From assembly GCA_947581855.1 (NCBI GenBank), contig CANPVZ010000018.1, positions 23,523-87,522 on the forward strand: a stretch of 64,000 bases of DNA, in the 5' to 3' direction. A model generated the notes under the pieces. It was given only the letters and a program-made list of their open reading frames with translations, was not told where the DNA came from and ran no database searches. Within the stretch, counting starts at the first letter, position 1. Each line of letters starts with the position of its first letter. Made by a program: the position numbers and the translations under genes. The stretch is from an uncultured Phocaeicola sp. Lineage in GTDB: Bacteria > Bacteroidota > Bacteroidia > Bacteroidales > Bacteroidaceae. Positions 40,837 through 52,500 of the stretch are shown here, one piece after another.

Positions 40837-41298
40837 ATGGAAAAGATAGACAACTTAGACAAAAAGATTCTGGAGATTATCTCGCAGAATGCACGTATTC
40901 CTTTTAAAGATGTTGCGGCAGAATGTGGTGTTTCTCGTGCAGCCATCCATCAGCGTGTTCAACGCCTTATTGATTTAGGCGTAATTGTAGGTTCGGGTTA
41001 TCATGTTAATCCGAAAAGTTTAGGATATAGTACTTGTACTTATGTCGGCATCAAACTTGAAAAAGGTTCTATGTACAAGGATGCTGTGAAGGAACTGATG
41101 AAGATTCCTGAAATTGTGGAATGTCACTTTACTACCGGTCCATATACTATGCTGACCAAACTGTATGCACGTGACAACGAACATTTGATGGAGCTTTTGA
41201 ATAGCAAGATGCAGGAAATTCCCGGTGTGACGGCTACCGAAACCTTGATCTCTTTAGAGCAAAGCATAAAGAAGGAGATTCCTATTAGTAATAAATAA
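40837..41298 (+). CDS. Lrp/AsnC family transcriptional regulator
   Basis: LDKKILEIISQNARIPFKDVAAECGVSRAAIHQRVQRL HTH. Confidence 0.94.
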   Translation: MEKIDNLDKKILEIISQNARIPFKDVAAECGVSRAAIHQRVQRLIDLGVIVGSGYHVNPKSLGYSTCTYVGIKLEKGSMYKDAVKELMKIPEIVECHFTTGPYTMLTKLYARDNEHLMELLNSKMQEIPGVTATETLISLEQSIKKEIPISNK

Positions 41299-41307
41299 GG
41301 AAGACGA

Positions 41308-41619
41308 ATGGAATTTTTCAACGGACTTTATTTTTCCGGATTAATTATCGGCATTTGTACTTTTTTAATTATCGGACTTTTTCATCCGGTAGTGGTGAAA
41401 TGTGAATATTATTTCGGAACAAAGTGTTGGTGGGTTTTCTTGTTGCTGGGTCTCATTGCCATGGGCTGTTCTTTGTTGATAAGCCATGTATTGTGGTCGT
41501 CTTTGCTGGGAGTATTTGCCTTTTCTTCATTCTGGACAATCAAAGAGCTTTTTGAACAGGAAGGACGTGTTCGAAAAGGCTGGTTTCCAAAGAACCCTAA
41601 ACGCACTTATAAGTTTTGA
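41308..41619 (+). CDS. DUF4491-like small membrane protein
   Basis: GLIIGICTFLIIGLFHPVVVKCEYYFGTKCWWVFLL...; compact ORF following the Lrp regulator. Confidence 0.75.
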   Translation: MEFFNGLYFSGLIIGICTFLIIGLFHPVVVKCEYYFGTKCWWVFLLLGLIAMGCSLLISHVLWSSLLGVFAFSSFWTIKELFEQEGRVRKGWFPKNPKRTYKF

Positions 41620-41631
41620 TAAAACGTTTTT

Positions 41632-43416
41632 ATGTTGAATGATTCTTATTTTGATATACAGAAAGGGTATGAGGCTTTGAACGCATCATATCCTGGATAC
41701 AGAAAACAACCCGTTATTGGAATTACAGCAAATTTCAATAACGGGAATTGTTGTTTGGCGGATGGCTATTGTGCTTCTATTTTGAAAGCAGGTGGTGTGC
41801 CGTTTATTATTCCTCCTTATGAGGAGAAAGAACCTTTGATTAATACGTTAGAGCATCTGGACGGTCTACTTTTGACCGGTGGCGGAGATATTAATCCTCT
41901 GTTTATGGGAGAGGAACCCGTTAACGAACTACATTCCATTAATTATCGTCGCGATCGACAGGAATTGTTATTGACCCGGTTAGCTGCAGACAGGGAGATC
42001 CCTGTTCTGGGTATTTGCCGGGGCCTTCAGATTATGATGGTGGCGTTTGGAGGAAAACTATATCAAGATATTTATTCTCAGGCGGAAAATAAGCTTATTA
42101 AGCATGACCAGGCATTGGACCGAAGTTTCCCTTCTCATACGGTAACTATTGATAAGGATACTCTTTTGTATAAACTCTTTCGGATCGAAGAGTTGGCGGT
42201 TAATTCGTTTCATCATCAAGCGGTGAAGGAACCCGCTTCGGGATTTCGCGTTTGTGCCTGTGCTGCTGATGGTATTGCGGAAGCGGTGGAATCTACGGAA
42301 TATAAGTCTATGATCGGCGTACAGTGGCATCCCGAATGTATGATTCTTCGGGGAGATGAAAGTATGATGCCGTTGTTTAGGTGGCTTATAGATGAAGCGA
42401 CATCTTTTGCAAAGGCAAAAGCTTTGCATAATCGTATCGTGACGTTGGATTCGCATTGTGACACTCCAATGTTTTTTGATAAAAAGATACAATTTCATAG
42501 ACGTGATCCGAAGATTTTGGTAGACCTTCATAAAATGAATGAAGGTCATTTGGATGCGACCATAATGGTCGCTTATTTGGAACAACGGGAACGTACAAAT
42601 GAAGCGTTGCTGGCCGCTACTGCAAAAGCTGACCAGATATTGAATGACATAGAAGCGATGGTGCATGCAAACTGTTCGTATGTGGATATTGCTTATACGC
42701 CAAGTGATTTATTCCGGTTAAAAAAGGAAAGGAAGAAGGCTATTATGCTTGGCATTGAAAACGGATATGCTGTTGGAAAAGATTTGTCGAATGTGGAACG
42801 TTTCCGCCGGAGGGGAGTGGTGTATATGACCCTTTGTCACAATGGTGACAATGATATATGCGATTCGGCCCGTGGCAGCGGAGAACATAATGGTGTAAGC
42901 GTTTTCGGCAGGGAAGTAATTAAGGAAATGAACCGAACAGGTATGATGGTGGATTTGTCGCATGCTTCGGAAAAAAGTTTTTATGACGCGTTGGAGTTGA
43001 GTGAAACACCAATTGTCTGTTCACATTCATCGTGCCGGGCACTTTGCGACCATCCGCGTAATTTGACAGATGAACAGATGAAGGCTTTGGCCCATCGAGG
43101 TGGAGTAGTACAAGTTTGTTTATATAGTGGTTTCTTATGTACAGGAGAACCTGCAACTATTCTTGATGCTGTCAACCATTTGAATCATATGGTTAATGTA
43201 ATGGGTATTGAACATGTAGGTATCGGTACCGATTTTGATGGAGACGGAGGTATCTGCGGTTGTGCTTCTGCATCAGAGTTGATAAACTTTACACGGCGTT
43301 TATTGTTCGAACGGTATTCTGAAGCTGATATCCAAAAAATTTGGGGAGGTAATTTCCTTCGTGTAATGGAAGAAGTACAAAGAAAGGGAAAGGTGAATTA
43401 TTCGGGAAAGATATAA
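41632..43416 (+). CDS. Fusion: class I GATase-like gamma-glutamyl hydrolase (C26) + membrane dipeptidase (M19)
   Basis: N-term GLLLTGGGDINPLFMGE, VLGICRGLQIMMVAFGG, GVQWHPE; C-term TLDSHCDTPMFF, VDLSHASEKSFYDAL, HSSCRALCDHPRNLTDEQM, GIGTDFDGDGG. Confidence 0.9.
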   Translation: MLNDSYFDIQKGYEALNASYPGYRKQPVIGITANFNNGNCCLADGYCASILKAGGVPFIIPPYEEKEPLINTLEHLDGLLLTGGGDINPLFMGEEPVNELHSINYRRDRQELLLTRLAADREIPVLGICRGLQIMMVAFGGKLYQDIYSQAENKLIKHDQALDRSFPSHTVTIDKDTLLYKLFRIEELAVNSFHHQAVKEPASGFRVCACAADGIAEAVESTEYKSMIGVQWHPECMILRGDESMMPLFRWLIDEATSFAKAKALHNRIVTLDSHCDTPMFFDKKIQFHRRDPKILVDLHKMNEGHLDATIMVAYLEQRERTNEALLAATAKADQILNDIEAMVHANCSYVDIAYTPSDLFRLKKERKKAIMLGIENGYAVGKDLSNVERFRRRGVVYMTLCHNGDNDICDSARGSGEHNGVSVFGREVIKEMNRTGMMVDLSHASEKSFYDALELSETPIVCSHSSCRALCDHPRNLTDEQMKALAHRGGVVQVCLYSGFLCTGEPATILDAVNHLNHMVNVMGIEHVGIGTDFDGDGGICGCASASELINFTRRLLFERYSEADIQKIWGGNFLRVMEEVQRKGKVNYSGKI

Positions 43417-43648
43417 TAGAAAGGGGAAAGGATGAAATTAGTCTAATCTGAGAGAGATCGAATTGTAGACAGACTGTTCGGTCGATAAAAGGATACTTTT
43501 GTTGTGTTATAAAGGAGGCTTATAATGGGGGGAGATGAAATAGGAATTGTAGATTTGATCCATTGTAGAAAAATTTTGTATATAAGGAGGAGCGCTATCG
43601 GTTTGTTTAATGCAGAGAAGGCGGTTTAATAAATAAAGGAGAATTAAG

Positions 43649-44647
43649 ATGAAAGTGAGATATTATATCAGTTTGTGTGTAGTTGTAATAACCTTGCTTT
43701 TAGGATCGTGCGGAAGCAGTAAGAAAGAAAAGCAGGTAGAAGAGAGGACTATAATTGTAAAGGCGCCCGATTTCAATGCAGATAGTGCGTATATGTATGT
43801 AAAGCAGCAAGTGGATTTCGGACCTCGAGTGCTTAATACGAAAGCTCACCATGAATGCGGTGATTTTTTAAATGCCAAATTAACCTCGTTTGGCGCTAAA
43901 GTGTATCAACAAGAATTTGATGCTACTATTTATGACGGGACAACTTATAAGGCTCGCAACATTATTGGGACTTTTAATCCAGATATGCGCAAACGTATAT
44001 TGCTTTGCGCTCATTGGGATAGTCGTCCTTGGGCAGATAATGATCCGAATGAAAAGAATTACCATACTCCGATTTTGGGAGCAAATGATGGAGCAAGCGG
44101 GGTGGGAGTGCTGTTGGAAATCGCTCGTCAGATACAGATGAAATCGCCGGAGATTGGTGTTGATATTATTTTCTTTGATGCTGAAGATTATGGAACTCCT
44201 CAATTTCATAAAGGCTCGCATAATGAAGATACTTGGTGTCTCGGTTCACAGTATTGGTCGCGTAGACCGCATGTTTCTAACTATAATGCTCGTTTCGGTA
44301 TTTTGTTGGATATGGTAGGCGGCAAAGGTGCTACTTTTTTACAGGAAGGCTATTCACGGGATTATGCTTCTTCCGTAGTGAAAAAAATTTGGAAGAAGGC
44401 TAATGATATAGGTTATGGAAGTTATTTTCCGAAACGACAGGGCGGATATGTGACAGACGACCATGTTCCGGTAAATCAGATAGCCAAGATTCCGTGTGTG
44501 GACATTATCCCTTATGATGAAGGAAGTGAATTGTCCAGTTTTGGTTCGTTTTGGCATACAGTTAACGATAATATGGATGTGATTGATAAAAATACCCTTC
44601 AGGCAGTAGGGCAAACTGTGATGGAGGTAATATATAATGAGAAGTAA
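43649..44647 (+). CDS. M28 family metallopeptidase / glutaminyl-peptide cyclotransferase-like lipoprotein
   Basis: LLLGSC lipobox; LLCAHWDSRPWADND, GANDGASGVGVLLEIAR, FFDAEDYG, YVTDDHVPVN. Confidence 0.88.
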   Translation: MKVRYYISLCVVVITLLLGSCGSSKKEKQVEERTIIVKAPDFNADSAYMYVKQQVDFGPRVLNTKAHHECGDFLNAKLTSFGAKVYQQEFDATIYDGTTYKARNIIGTFNPDMRKRILLCAHWDSRPWADNDPNEKNYHTPILGANDGASGVGVLLEIARQIQMKSPEIGVDIIFFDAEDYGTPQFHKGSHNEDTWCLGSQYWSRRPHVSNYNARFGILLDMVGGKGATFLQEGYSRDYASSVVKKIWKKANDIGYGSYFPKRQGGYVTDDHVPVNQIAKIPCVDIIPYDEGSELSSFGSFWHTVNDNMDVIDKNTLQAVGQTVMEVIYNEK

Positions 44648-44658
44648 AAGTCTTAGAT

Positions 44659-45099
44659 ATGGCAACAATTAATGAATTACAAGAGGAAGTCATCGAAGAA
44701 TTTAGTGATTTCGATGACTGGATGGACAGATATCAGCTGTTGATTGATTTAGGAAATGAACAGGAGCCTTTAGATGAAAAGTATAAAACGGAGCAAAATC
44801 TGATTGAAGGCTGTCAGAGCCGAGTTTGGTTGCAGGCTGATATGGTGGGTGAAAAAATACATTTTCAGGCGGAAAGTGATGCATTGATTGTAAAAGGTAT
44901 TATTGCGCTACTGATAAAGGTGGTTTCCGACCACACTCCTGATGAGATTTTGAATGCAGACCTATATTTTATTGAGAAAATCGGACTGAAAGAACATCTT
45001 TCCCCTACCCGTAGTAATGGACTGCTTTCTATGGTGAAGCAGATGCGTATGTATGCATTGGCATTCAAGGCGAAGGAATTGAAAGGTGAAAAGGTATGA
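44659..45099 (+). CDS. SufE family Fe-S/cysteine desulfuration protein
   Basis: DDWMDRYQLLIDLG...YKTEQNLIEGCQSRVWL. Confidence 0.93.
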   Translation: MATINELQEEVIEEFSDFDDWMDRYQLLIDLGNEQEPLDEKYKTEQNLIEGCQSRVWLQADMVGEKIHFQAESDALIVKGIIALLIKVVSDHTPDEILNADLYFIEKIGLKEHLSPTRSNGLLSMVKQMRMYALAFKAKELKGEKV

Positions 45100-45276
45100 G
45101 TGCTTCCCCTCGTAGAATCTTTGTAGATTTTTTGTATTCTCCTTACGATATATCTGATTGTAAAAAAATGCCTGAATGAAAGGGTTGTAACTGTTAGGTG
45201 ATTCCCCCCCCTTAGAGCAATGGAGTTGGATAATGACTTCTTTAAATGGTGGCAAAATTATTATTTTATCGAGGAT

Positions 45277-46515
45277 ATGAAAAAAAATAACCGCGTATTA
45301 TTAGGTATGAGCGGAGGGACTGATAGCTCTGTGGCGGCTCTGTTGCTGCAAGAAGCCGGTTACGAAGTGACCGGTATTACTTTTCGTTTTTACGAACTGG
45401 ATAATTCAACGGAATATTTGGACGATGCCCGTACTTTGGCTAATCATCTGGGAATAGAACATCTTGTGTATGATGCGCGTGATTTGTTTCAAACTGCTAT
45501 TATCGATTATTTTGTTTCTGAGTATCTGCATGCTCGTACACCTGTTCCTTGTATACTTTGTAATAATTATTTAAAGTGGCCTTTGCTTAAACAGGTGGCG
45601 GATGAGCGAAATATTTATTATTTGTCTACAGGACATTATGTGAATAAACGTCAGATTGACGGTTTTTACCATATTACCTGTGGGGAAGATAAAGATAAGG
45701 ACCAATCTTTCTTTTTATGGGGATTGCCCCAAGAAATTCTTCAGCGGATGTTACTGCCGATGGGAAACAAGACAAAAGTGGAAGTTCGGCAGATGGCAGC
45801 CGAACGTGGCTTTTATAAAGTTGCTCGGAAAAAAGACAGTGTGGGCGTTTGCTTCTGTCCAATGGATTATCGTAGTTTCTTAAAGAAAATAGTGAATGGA
45901 AATGAACGGATTGTTCAGCATTCGGCTACATCAGATCTCTCAGTTCCGGAGAAGCAGCCTCTCGAAAGGATTAATTTGCTTTCTCAACTATCCGTACCGT
46001 TATGTCGTGAATCGTTCCTGACAGATAATTCAAGGGCTGCTTCCCTTGCTTTGCCAAAGGGAACAAGTCATAAGCGTTTACCGATGATTACACCCGGTTA
46101 CTTTTATGATGAGGATGGACGAATTGTTGGTCGCCACGAAGGTTTCCCGTTTTACACTATTGGTCAGCGTCATGGATTAGGATTGCAGCATTTGAACCGT
46201 GCTGTATTTGTCAAGGAGATTCTTCCAGAAGAAAATAAGGTGGTAATAGCTCCTTTGACATCATTGAAAAAGCACGAGATATTATTAAAGGATTGGAATG
46301 TGACGAATCCTTTTTTGTTGTTTGGGCACGATGATATTATCGTGAAAATACGTTATCGTAAACAAGCCAATCGGTGTACAGTAATACTTACTCCGGATCG
46401 CTTGTTGCATGTAAAGCTTTATGAACCTCTTACTTCTGTTGCTGTTGGACAAGCCGCTGCATTTTATAAAGACGATGTAGTGTTGGGTGGAGGTGTGATT
46501 GTTGATTCGTGGTAA
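45277..46515 (+). CDS. mnmA: tRNA-specific 2-thiouridylase MnmA family
   Basis: [73 protein letters not shown]. Start refined to MKKNNRVLL. Confidence 0.9.
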   Translation: MKKNNRVLLGMSGGTDSSVAALLLQEAGYEVTGITFRFYELDNSTEYLDDARTLANHLGIEHLVYDARDLFQTAIIDYFVSEYLHARTPVPCILCNNYLKWPLLKQVADERNIYYLSTGHYVNKRQIDGFYHITCGEDKDKDQSFFLWGLPQEILQRMLLPMGNKTKVEVRQMAAERGFYKVARKKDSVGVCFCPMDYRSFLKKIVNGNERIVQHSATSDLSVPEKQPLERINLLSQLSVPLCRESFLTDNSRAASLALPKGTSHKRLPMITPGYFYDEDGRIVGRHEGFPFYTIGQRHGLGLQHLNRAVFVKEILPEENKVVIAPLTSLKKHEILLKDWNVTNPFLLFGHDDIIVKIRYRKQANRCTVILTPDRLLHVKLYEPLTSVAVGQAAAFYKDDVVLGGGVIVDSW

Positions 46516-47385
46516 AAGTTAAGGTTTGGTATCTGTTGATTTTTCTAATATTTGCTTTAACTGAGGATATTCAGAAAACGTTCTAAAAAATAGAATGGCA
46601 TGTGTAAATGATTACAGTTTATCCTTTCACCTGCCATTTTTATAGTCGATTCACTTCTTCGTGGATCCATTTTGTTCCATCGACGCATGATGTTCCCGGA
46701 GAAACCGTAAGACTTCTCCATTTTCCTCAGCAAATTTATGTCACGCAACTTGAGTCTGTCTATTTTCTGAATGTCCTTAACTGTTTTTATTTGGCTATTA
46801 ATAGTATATACTTTATCCTTTTTACACTATTCTCTTTCTTGATGTAGAAGTCACTTGGTTAGTTAGAGTGATTTATGTGTAGAATTGCGTTGGATCACTT
46901 TTTTTTAACGACTCTATGATACTTGGTCTTTCATATGTTCGGATGGGTCTATTTATGTTTCCGGTTTCTATCAGGAGGATAACTTGTTTTTCCATTTCGG
47001 ACGGCTTATCTGTGGTGATGCAAATAGATTTTTGATGTAATTCATTAACTTGTCATGTTTTAACAGTCAATGGTTTGCCACAAAGATTGAACATGGATTT
47101 ATTGCTTTTCACGCTTTTTGGGCTCGCCTAATTTGTTTGTATTCTTTTGGTAATGTTTTCGTTATACAATTCACACTCATTTCCCTCTATATAAATTACA
47201 GAACAAAGCACTACTTTATAAATAAAAGAATGTGACTTTAATTGTAGAGAGTAGACAATTAAAATTAATATTGTTTTTATGGCATTTAATAAATATACAT
47301 TTTAATGACTCTTTAATCTGTTGTTGAGGGAGGGGATATGTATCTCCCCTCCCCAACAACAGCATTTTGTATGTATTTAAGTCTG

Positions 47386-49485
47386 TTAGTCTACCGATAA
47401 AACTTCGTCATCCTGGAAATTGATTGTTCCAGGAGAACCATTTGTATCGCCCCATCCTATAGTTTGTCCCAGCCATGGGTTCTTAGTAAGGGCTGTATTG
47501 TTGATACCACTAATGTAATAATTGGATTTCCAACTCAGAAGAACTGGATTGTTGTTGCTATCTTTGTCACCAGGAGTCGGAGGCTCTTTCAGTTGAAAGT
47601 TTTGCTCCCAGAATTCAGCAACTTTTTTTAATTCCTTCTGGAAATCTGGGGAATCTGGATCTGCCCCTACTGTTTCTCTTGCGTTTAACAATGGGTCAGC
47701 TGTCAAGTTATCGTCATTGTTTCCAGGGATGTAGAGTTCACTTTTCACATCAATATAACGCGATGTGCGACATGTTCCTATTAAAGGAGTAAGACCTAAT
47801 ATTTCACAAGTGTTTTCATCGCTTAAATACATCCTTTCGCCGTTGCCACAATAGCCTTGTCCTCCATCATAGAGTAACCAGCGCCAAATATCCCAATAGC
47901 GTTTTCCTTCGTAAGCCAATTCGATGAGCCGTTCGTGCAGACAACCAGCAATAGCTGATTCACGGCTATTAATGTAACTGTCGAGGCCATAGTTTTGGTT
48001 CCCTTTGGGGATGCCTACTCTGGCGCGGAGCTTACCTAGTTCCTGTTTGCATAACTCCACTTGTCCTGTTGCAGCATAGCATTCAGCTAAGTTCAATGCC
48101 AGTTCAGCGTAACGGTATTCGTATACGTTGATTCCGCTGTATTCGAATTCTTCTTTTGCCGCTTGTATATTTGTCATTTTTCGGATAAATACCGGACTAG
48201 GCACATTGTTTTCTTCGCTATACCCATAAGTAGCTAAATAGGTATTTGGTGTTTCAGCATTTTCATCAGGAACAAGTGATTTTATCCATCGGTAAGCCCA
48301 TACGGTATCGTTAGGGAGTTCCTTGTATCCCCAAATCATACCGTTAAAAGCGAAAGTGCGATAGAAACGCGGGTCGCGGTTTTCCATAAAGTGCATGTTG
48401 CCATTGGCTAATTTATCGGCTTCCTTCACTAAAGTACCATCGGCATTGGGAAATTTATCAATTAATTCTATTGGTACTTTAATTCCGCCACTTCCACCTT
48501 GTGAGGTGAGGCGTGCAGACTGTTCCCAACCATTATAAGTAGCACCACTTTCTTTTCCCTGATGGTTGAGCCGAAGGAAAATAGTTTCTTTGTTGTCTTC
48601 CGTGTTACTTGACTTGCATAGCATATTTTCCCATTCCTTTGCTGAACTGATGCCGTCGAGTCCTTTGTCAGGCATGGCAGCCTGTGCATCTTGGGCGGCT
48701 TTTAACGCTTTCTTCCAACGGATGTTGTCGGGATTGTTCCAATTACGGTTGAATATGGGACTGGCATAAGTAAGCAGTACGCGGCTTTTTAAGGCTAATG
48801 CTGCACCGCGGGTTACACGCCCGTAGTCGTCACCTGACCAATAATCAGGAAGCATTTCGGCGGCAGTATTCAGGTCTTTTACAATTTGTTCCACACACTG
48901 TGTGACGGAAGAACGGGGTAGTCCGGTGTCCGAGGCTTCAGCGTTAAGTACGGTGGTGACGATAGGTACGGGTCCGTAGATACGTACTAAGTCGAACATT
49001 TGTGCGGCTCGGAGGAAATAAGCTTGTCCCTTAGCTTTCTTAATGTAATCTTTGTTAAACGATGACGCATTGTTATCCAGTTCTTCTAATAAGTTATTGC
49101 AATAGCGTATCTGATGGTAGCCTGAGGCTGGCGATTTTTTTCCGGCAGCTAAACTGGTGCCGAAATAAGAAGACATAAAGGAGGTGTTTCCCAATTCGGT
49201 AATAGTATAGTACGTTGTTCCTGGGTTAGTTTTTGCGCTGATGCCCCATGCCTCCTCGGTTAAATTGTCGAACGAGGTGCTTTGGTATACAATTGTTTTG
49301 TTCGGGGTATTGAAACCTTTATACATCAGTTCATAAAGAGCGTTGATATACCAAGTGGCTTTGGTTTCCGTATCTAGTCTGTCGTAAACGCCGTCTTGCG
49401 CCATGTCGAGGAAAGAGTCGCTACATCCAACTGTGGAGAATCCCAAGGCCAGGAGTGCTATATAAAATATATTTTTCTTTTTCAT
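47386..49485 (-). CDS. RagB/SusD family nutrient-uptake outer membrane lipoprotein
   Basis: Lipobox STVGCSDSFLD; RAAQMFDLVRIYGPVP, RFYRTFAFNG, YRYAELALNLAECYAATGQ, ELAYEGKRYWDIWRW. Confidence 0.93.
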   Translation of the reverse strand: MKKKNIFYIALLALGFSTVGCSDSFLDMAQDGVYDRLDTETKATWYINALYELMYKGFNTPNKTIVYQSTSFDNLTEEAWGISAKTNPGTTYYTITELGNTSFMSSYFGTSLAAGKKSPASGYHQIRYCNNLLEELDNNASSFNKDYIKKAKGQAYFLRAAQMFDLVRIYGPVPIVTTVLNAEASDTGLPRSSVTQCVEQIVKDLNTAAEMLPDYWSGDDYGRVTRGAALALKSRVLLTYASPIFNRNWNNPDNIRWKKALKAAQDAQAAMPDKGLDGISSAKEWENMLCKSSNTEDNKETIFLRLNHQGKESGATYNGWEQSARLTSQGGSGGIKVPIELIDKFPNADGTLVKEADKLANGNMHFMENRDPRFYRTFAFNGMIWGYKELPNDTVWAYRWIKSLVPDENAETPNTYLATYGYSEENNVPSPVFIRKMTNIQAAKEEFEYSGINVYEYRYAELALNLAECYAATGQVELCKQELGKLRARVGIPKGNQNYGLDSYINSRESAIAGCLHERLIELAYEGKRYWDIWRWLLYDGGQGYCGNGERMYLSDENTCEILGLTPLIGTCRTSRYIDVKSELYIPGNNDDNLTADPLLNARETVGADPDSPDFQKELKKVAEFWEQNFQLKEPPTPGDKDSNNNPVLLSWKSNYYISGINNTALTKNPWLGQTIGWGDTNGSPGTINFQDDEVLSVD

Positions 49486-49510
49486 GATAAATTACGATTA
49501 AACAAATTTG

Positions 49511-52500
49511 TTAAAATGATACGTTGATGCCGAACGACCAAGTACGCAGGCTAGGATAGTCGGTAGCTCCGTCGTTATACATGTTTCGATAATGATTAGG
49601 GTAAGGGTTATACAAGTCGAACAGGTTGTTTCCTGTCAGGTTGAGCCTTACAGACTGCATTTTTAGTGGGGCCACCCATGCCTTGGGTAGCGAATAGGCG
49701 ATGGTAAGGTTACGTATATAGCAACGGAATGTATTTAGTTTCCAAAAGTCGGAGTTTTCGAATACAGATCCGCCTAATTTAGTTTCTACGCCATAGTTGG
49801 GATAGATGCCATCCGGGTTAGTTTCCGGGTCGAACATGTCTTTCCAAAAAGCATCGGGTGACCAAACAAGAGTAGCGTCGCTTTTCACATCCATCTTTTT
49901 GCGGTCTATCATCCGTACGCCACCCCATGAAGTGCTTAAATTGGCATTGACTGTAAGGTCTTTCCAACGGATTCCAAGTTTGGTAGAGAATTCGTGGTCG
50001 TCATGTTTACCACATAATTGAGCCCAGTCTTGTTCCTTGTTGATTTGTCCGTTAGGCCCTTGCTGTACATTATCTTTCATTTCGCCGCCCAAGTCCTGGT
50101 ATGCCAACGCTCCTAAAGGAATTTCTTCTTTTGTGCTTTTTCCCAAGTATTTGGGGATGGTACCCGCTGCAGTGGCCAAATCAGTAAGATAATTCCAATA
50201 AGCATCGCGGTCAGCTTCGGTACGAATGATTCCGTCACCTTTCGAGGTGCCTTTCCATGTGAGGAATCCCCATGTGGCTCGGTAAGTGGAACCTCCTTCT
50301 TCAAGGTCGGAGGTGTTGGAAGGATACTTGTTTTTGTTCAGTCCCGGTATCCATTTCCTCACTTTGTTGCCATCTAAACCGAAATTCATACCTATGCTGT
50401 AACTTACTTCGCCTATTTTATCGCGCCAATGGAGCGAAAGCTCGGTTCCATAATTATCTATACGGCCGAAATTTTGCTGGGCGTAGCTACCTCCAGCATA
50501 TACGGGGATACCAGGTTGCTCAGCTAATTTGGCATTAATAATATCATCATTGATATCATAATACATATCCCACGTTGCACTTAAACGTCCTCGTAAGAAA
50601 GTCATGTCGAAACCAAGGTTCATCTTATGACTCTTGCTCCATTTTAGGTTACGGTTCGGAGATGCGACTCCTGGTAGTAAACCCGAACTGGAGATACCTC
50701 CGTTCGGACCGAATTGCGAACCTGGATTGTTTTGGGTAGTGTATGTTTGTTTCCACTGCCAGTTACCTTTTACGTCATCGCGTCCGGTAAGTCCCCACGA
50801 TACGCGTACCTTTAAGAATTCGAACCAAGGGAGTTTTTCCTTGAACCAATTTTCTTCGGATGTTACCCATCCTGCTGATACGCTTGGGAAAAATCCCCAA
50901 TAGTTTTCGGGAGCAAATTTTACGGAAGCATCTGTGCGGAAGAGAAACTGTAACATGTAGCGGTCGGCGTAACTATATGATATACGTCCCAAATAAGAGA
51001 GGGCTCCCGAACGGTTTTTTGCTTTGTTGGCCATGTCTTTAGCTAAAAAATCTTTCATCGATCCATCACGAGAGTCCCCAGTAAAGATATCGTGAAAGTC
51101 ATCTGGGATGTTGTCGCGGTAGGTTAGTACGTGACTTTTGCTTTTCGCTTCACTACGTTCAATAGAAAACATGGCTGCTATATGATGTTGACCGAAGTCG
51201 CGATCATAATTTACATAAAAGTTTATTTGGCGGTTTTGCGACAAAGAACCCTGAAAATTTACCTGTGCGTCATCTTTAAATATTTTGGTCGAATAGTTTT
51301 CTAGTGGGATATTGTTTGGTAAGTGCTGTCCCACTACTGGTTGTTTGTTGATATAAGCGATTTCGTATGGAAAAGCGAATTGTTGCGAATCGATTGAATT
51401 GTGTGACGTACTGTAATTTGCACGCAATGATAGTCCTTTGATGAAAGGTACTTCGTAAGTAAGAGAAATATTGGCCGTCCAACCGTCTTGTTCGTCAGTG
51501 GTATATGAGTCGTTTTCTGTCAGCCCGAAGTAGTTCCATGAAGATACTGACGATTTCTTAGGATTTGCAATCTTGCTGTATGGGGCAGTATAAGGACCTA
51601 GCCATACTTCCTCTTCCTCGCCATTCTCGTTTTTTAATGTTATGCTCCATGGTATATAGTCTGGCATATGATGTAATACGTTATAGTCGGCTGTGGGCGA
51701 AGAACTGCTTCCTCCATACATTTTGAAGCGAGCTCCTTTGGTCCAAATGGTGTTTTTCTTACTTTCGTTGCCCGAGATGGAAGCGCTTAGTTTCACGTCG
51801 GAAGTTAGTTTGATATCGAGGCCTGCGCGGTAAGTCATGCGACGATAATCTTGTTTACTCAAGTTGGCGCTTTGATCGAAGTAACTAACTCCTGCGTAGT
51901 AAGTAGCCCGTTCAGTACCGCCGCTCACATTTAGCGTGTGGGTTTGTTGGAAGGCGGCTTTCCAATTAGCTTTGTCGAGCCAGTCATAATGCAAGTCGTC
52001 CATAGCAATGATTTCTTCCTCGCTGAAAAATTTATCTATTTCTTCAGCTTTCACTTTTCCGGCATTGCGTACTACTGAATTATAAAAACGCCCATAGTCA
52101 GAACCTTTTAGTACTTTGGAATGACTTACCGCATCATTGAGGGCAAATTTGCCCGAATAAGTAATGCGGGGAACACCCGATTTTCCCCGTTTTGTTTTGA
52201 TAAGGATGGCTCCATTGGCAGCACGTGAACCGTAAATCGCTGCACTAGCATCGCGCAGTACGGTAATACTTTCCACTTCACTAGGATCCAACGTATTCAG
52301 AGCTGATAAATCAGGATACCCTTTTTCAGTAAGTTGCATTACATCATCGATAATTACAAGGGGGTTGTTATTAGGGGAGTCCTTACCTAATCCATTGAGA
52401 CTGCGTGCCTGGCGGATATATACTTGATTATCAATACCTCCACCAGGGCGGGGTGAACCTAATTCAATATGTAACCCATTGATTTCGCCTTGCAAGGCTT

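Noticed and set aside
45201-45212. C8 homopolymer upstream of mnmA as a phase-variation site
   Set aside because: It lies in non-coding sequence ahead of the likely start (45277); no frame or promoter element is clearly affected.
46557-47235. Short ORFs between mnmA and susD as transposase fragments
   Set aside because: No transposase motif, terminal inverted repeats or target duplication recognised.
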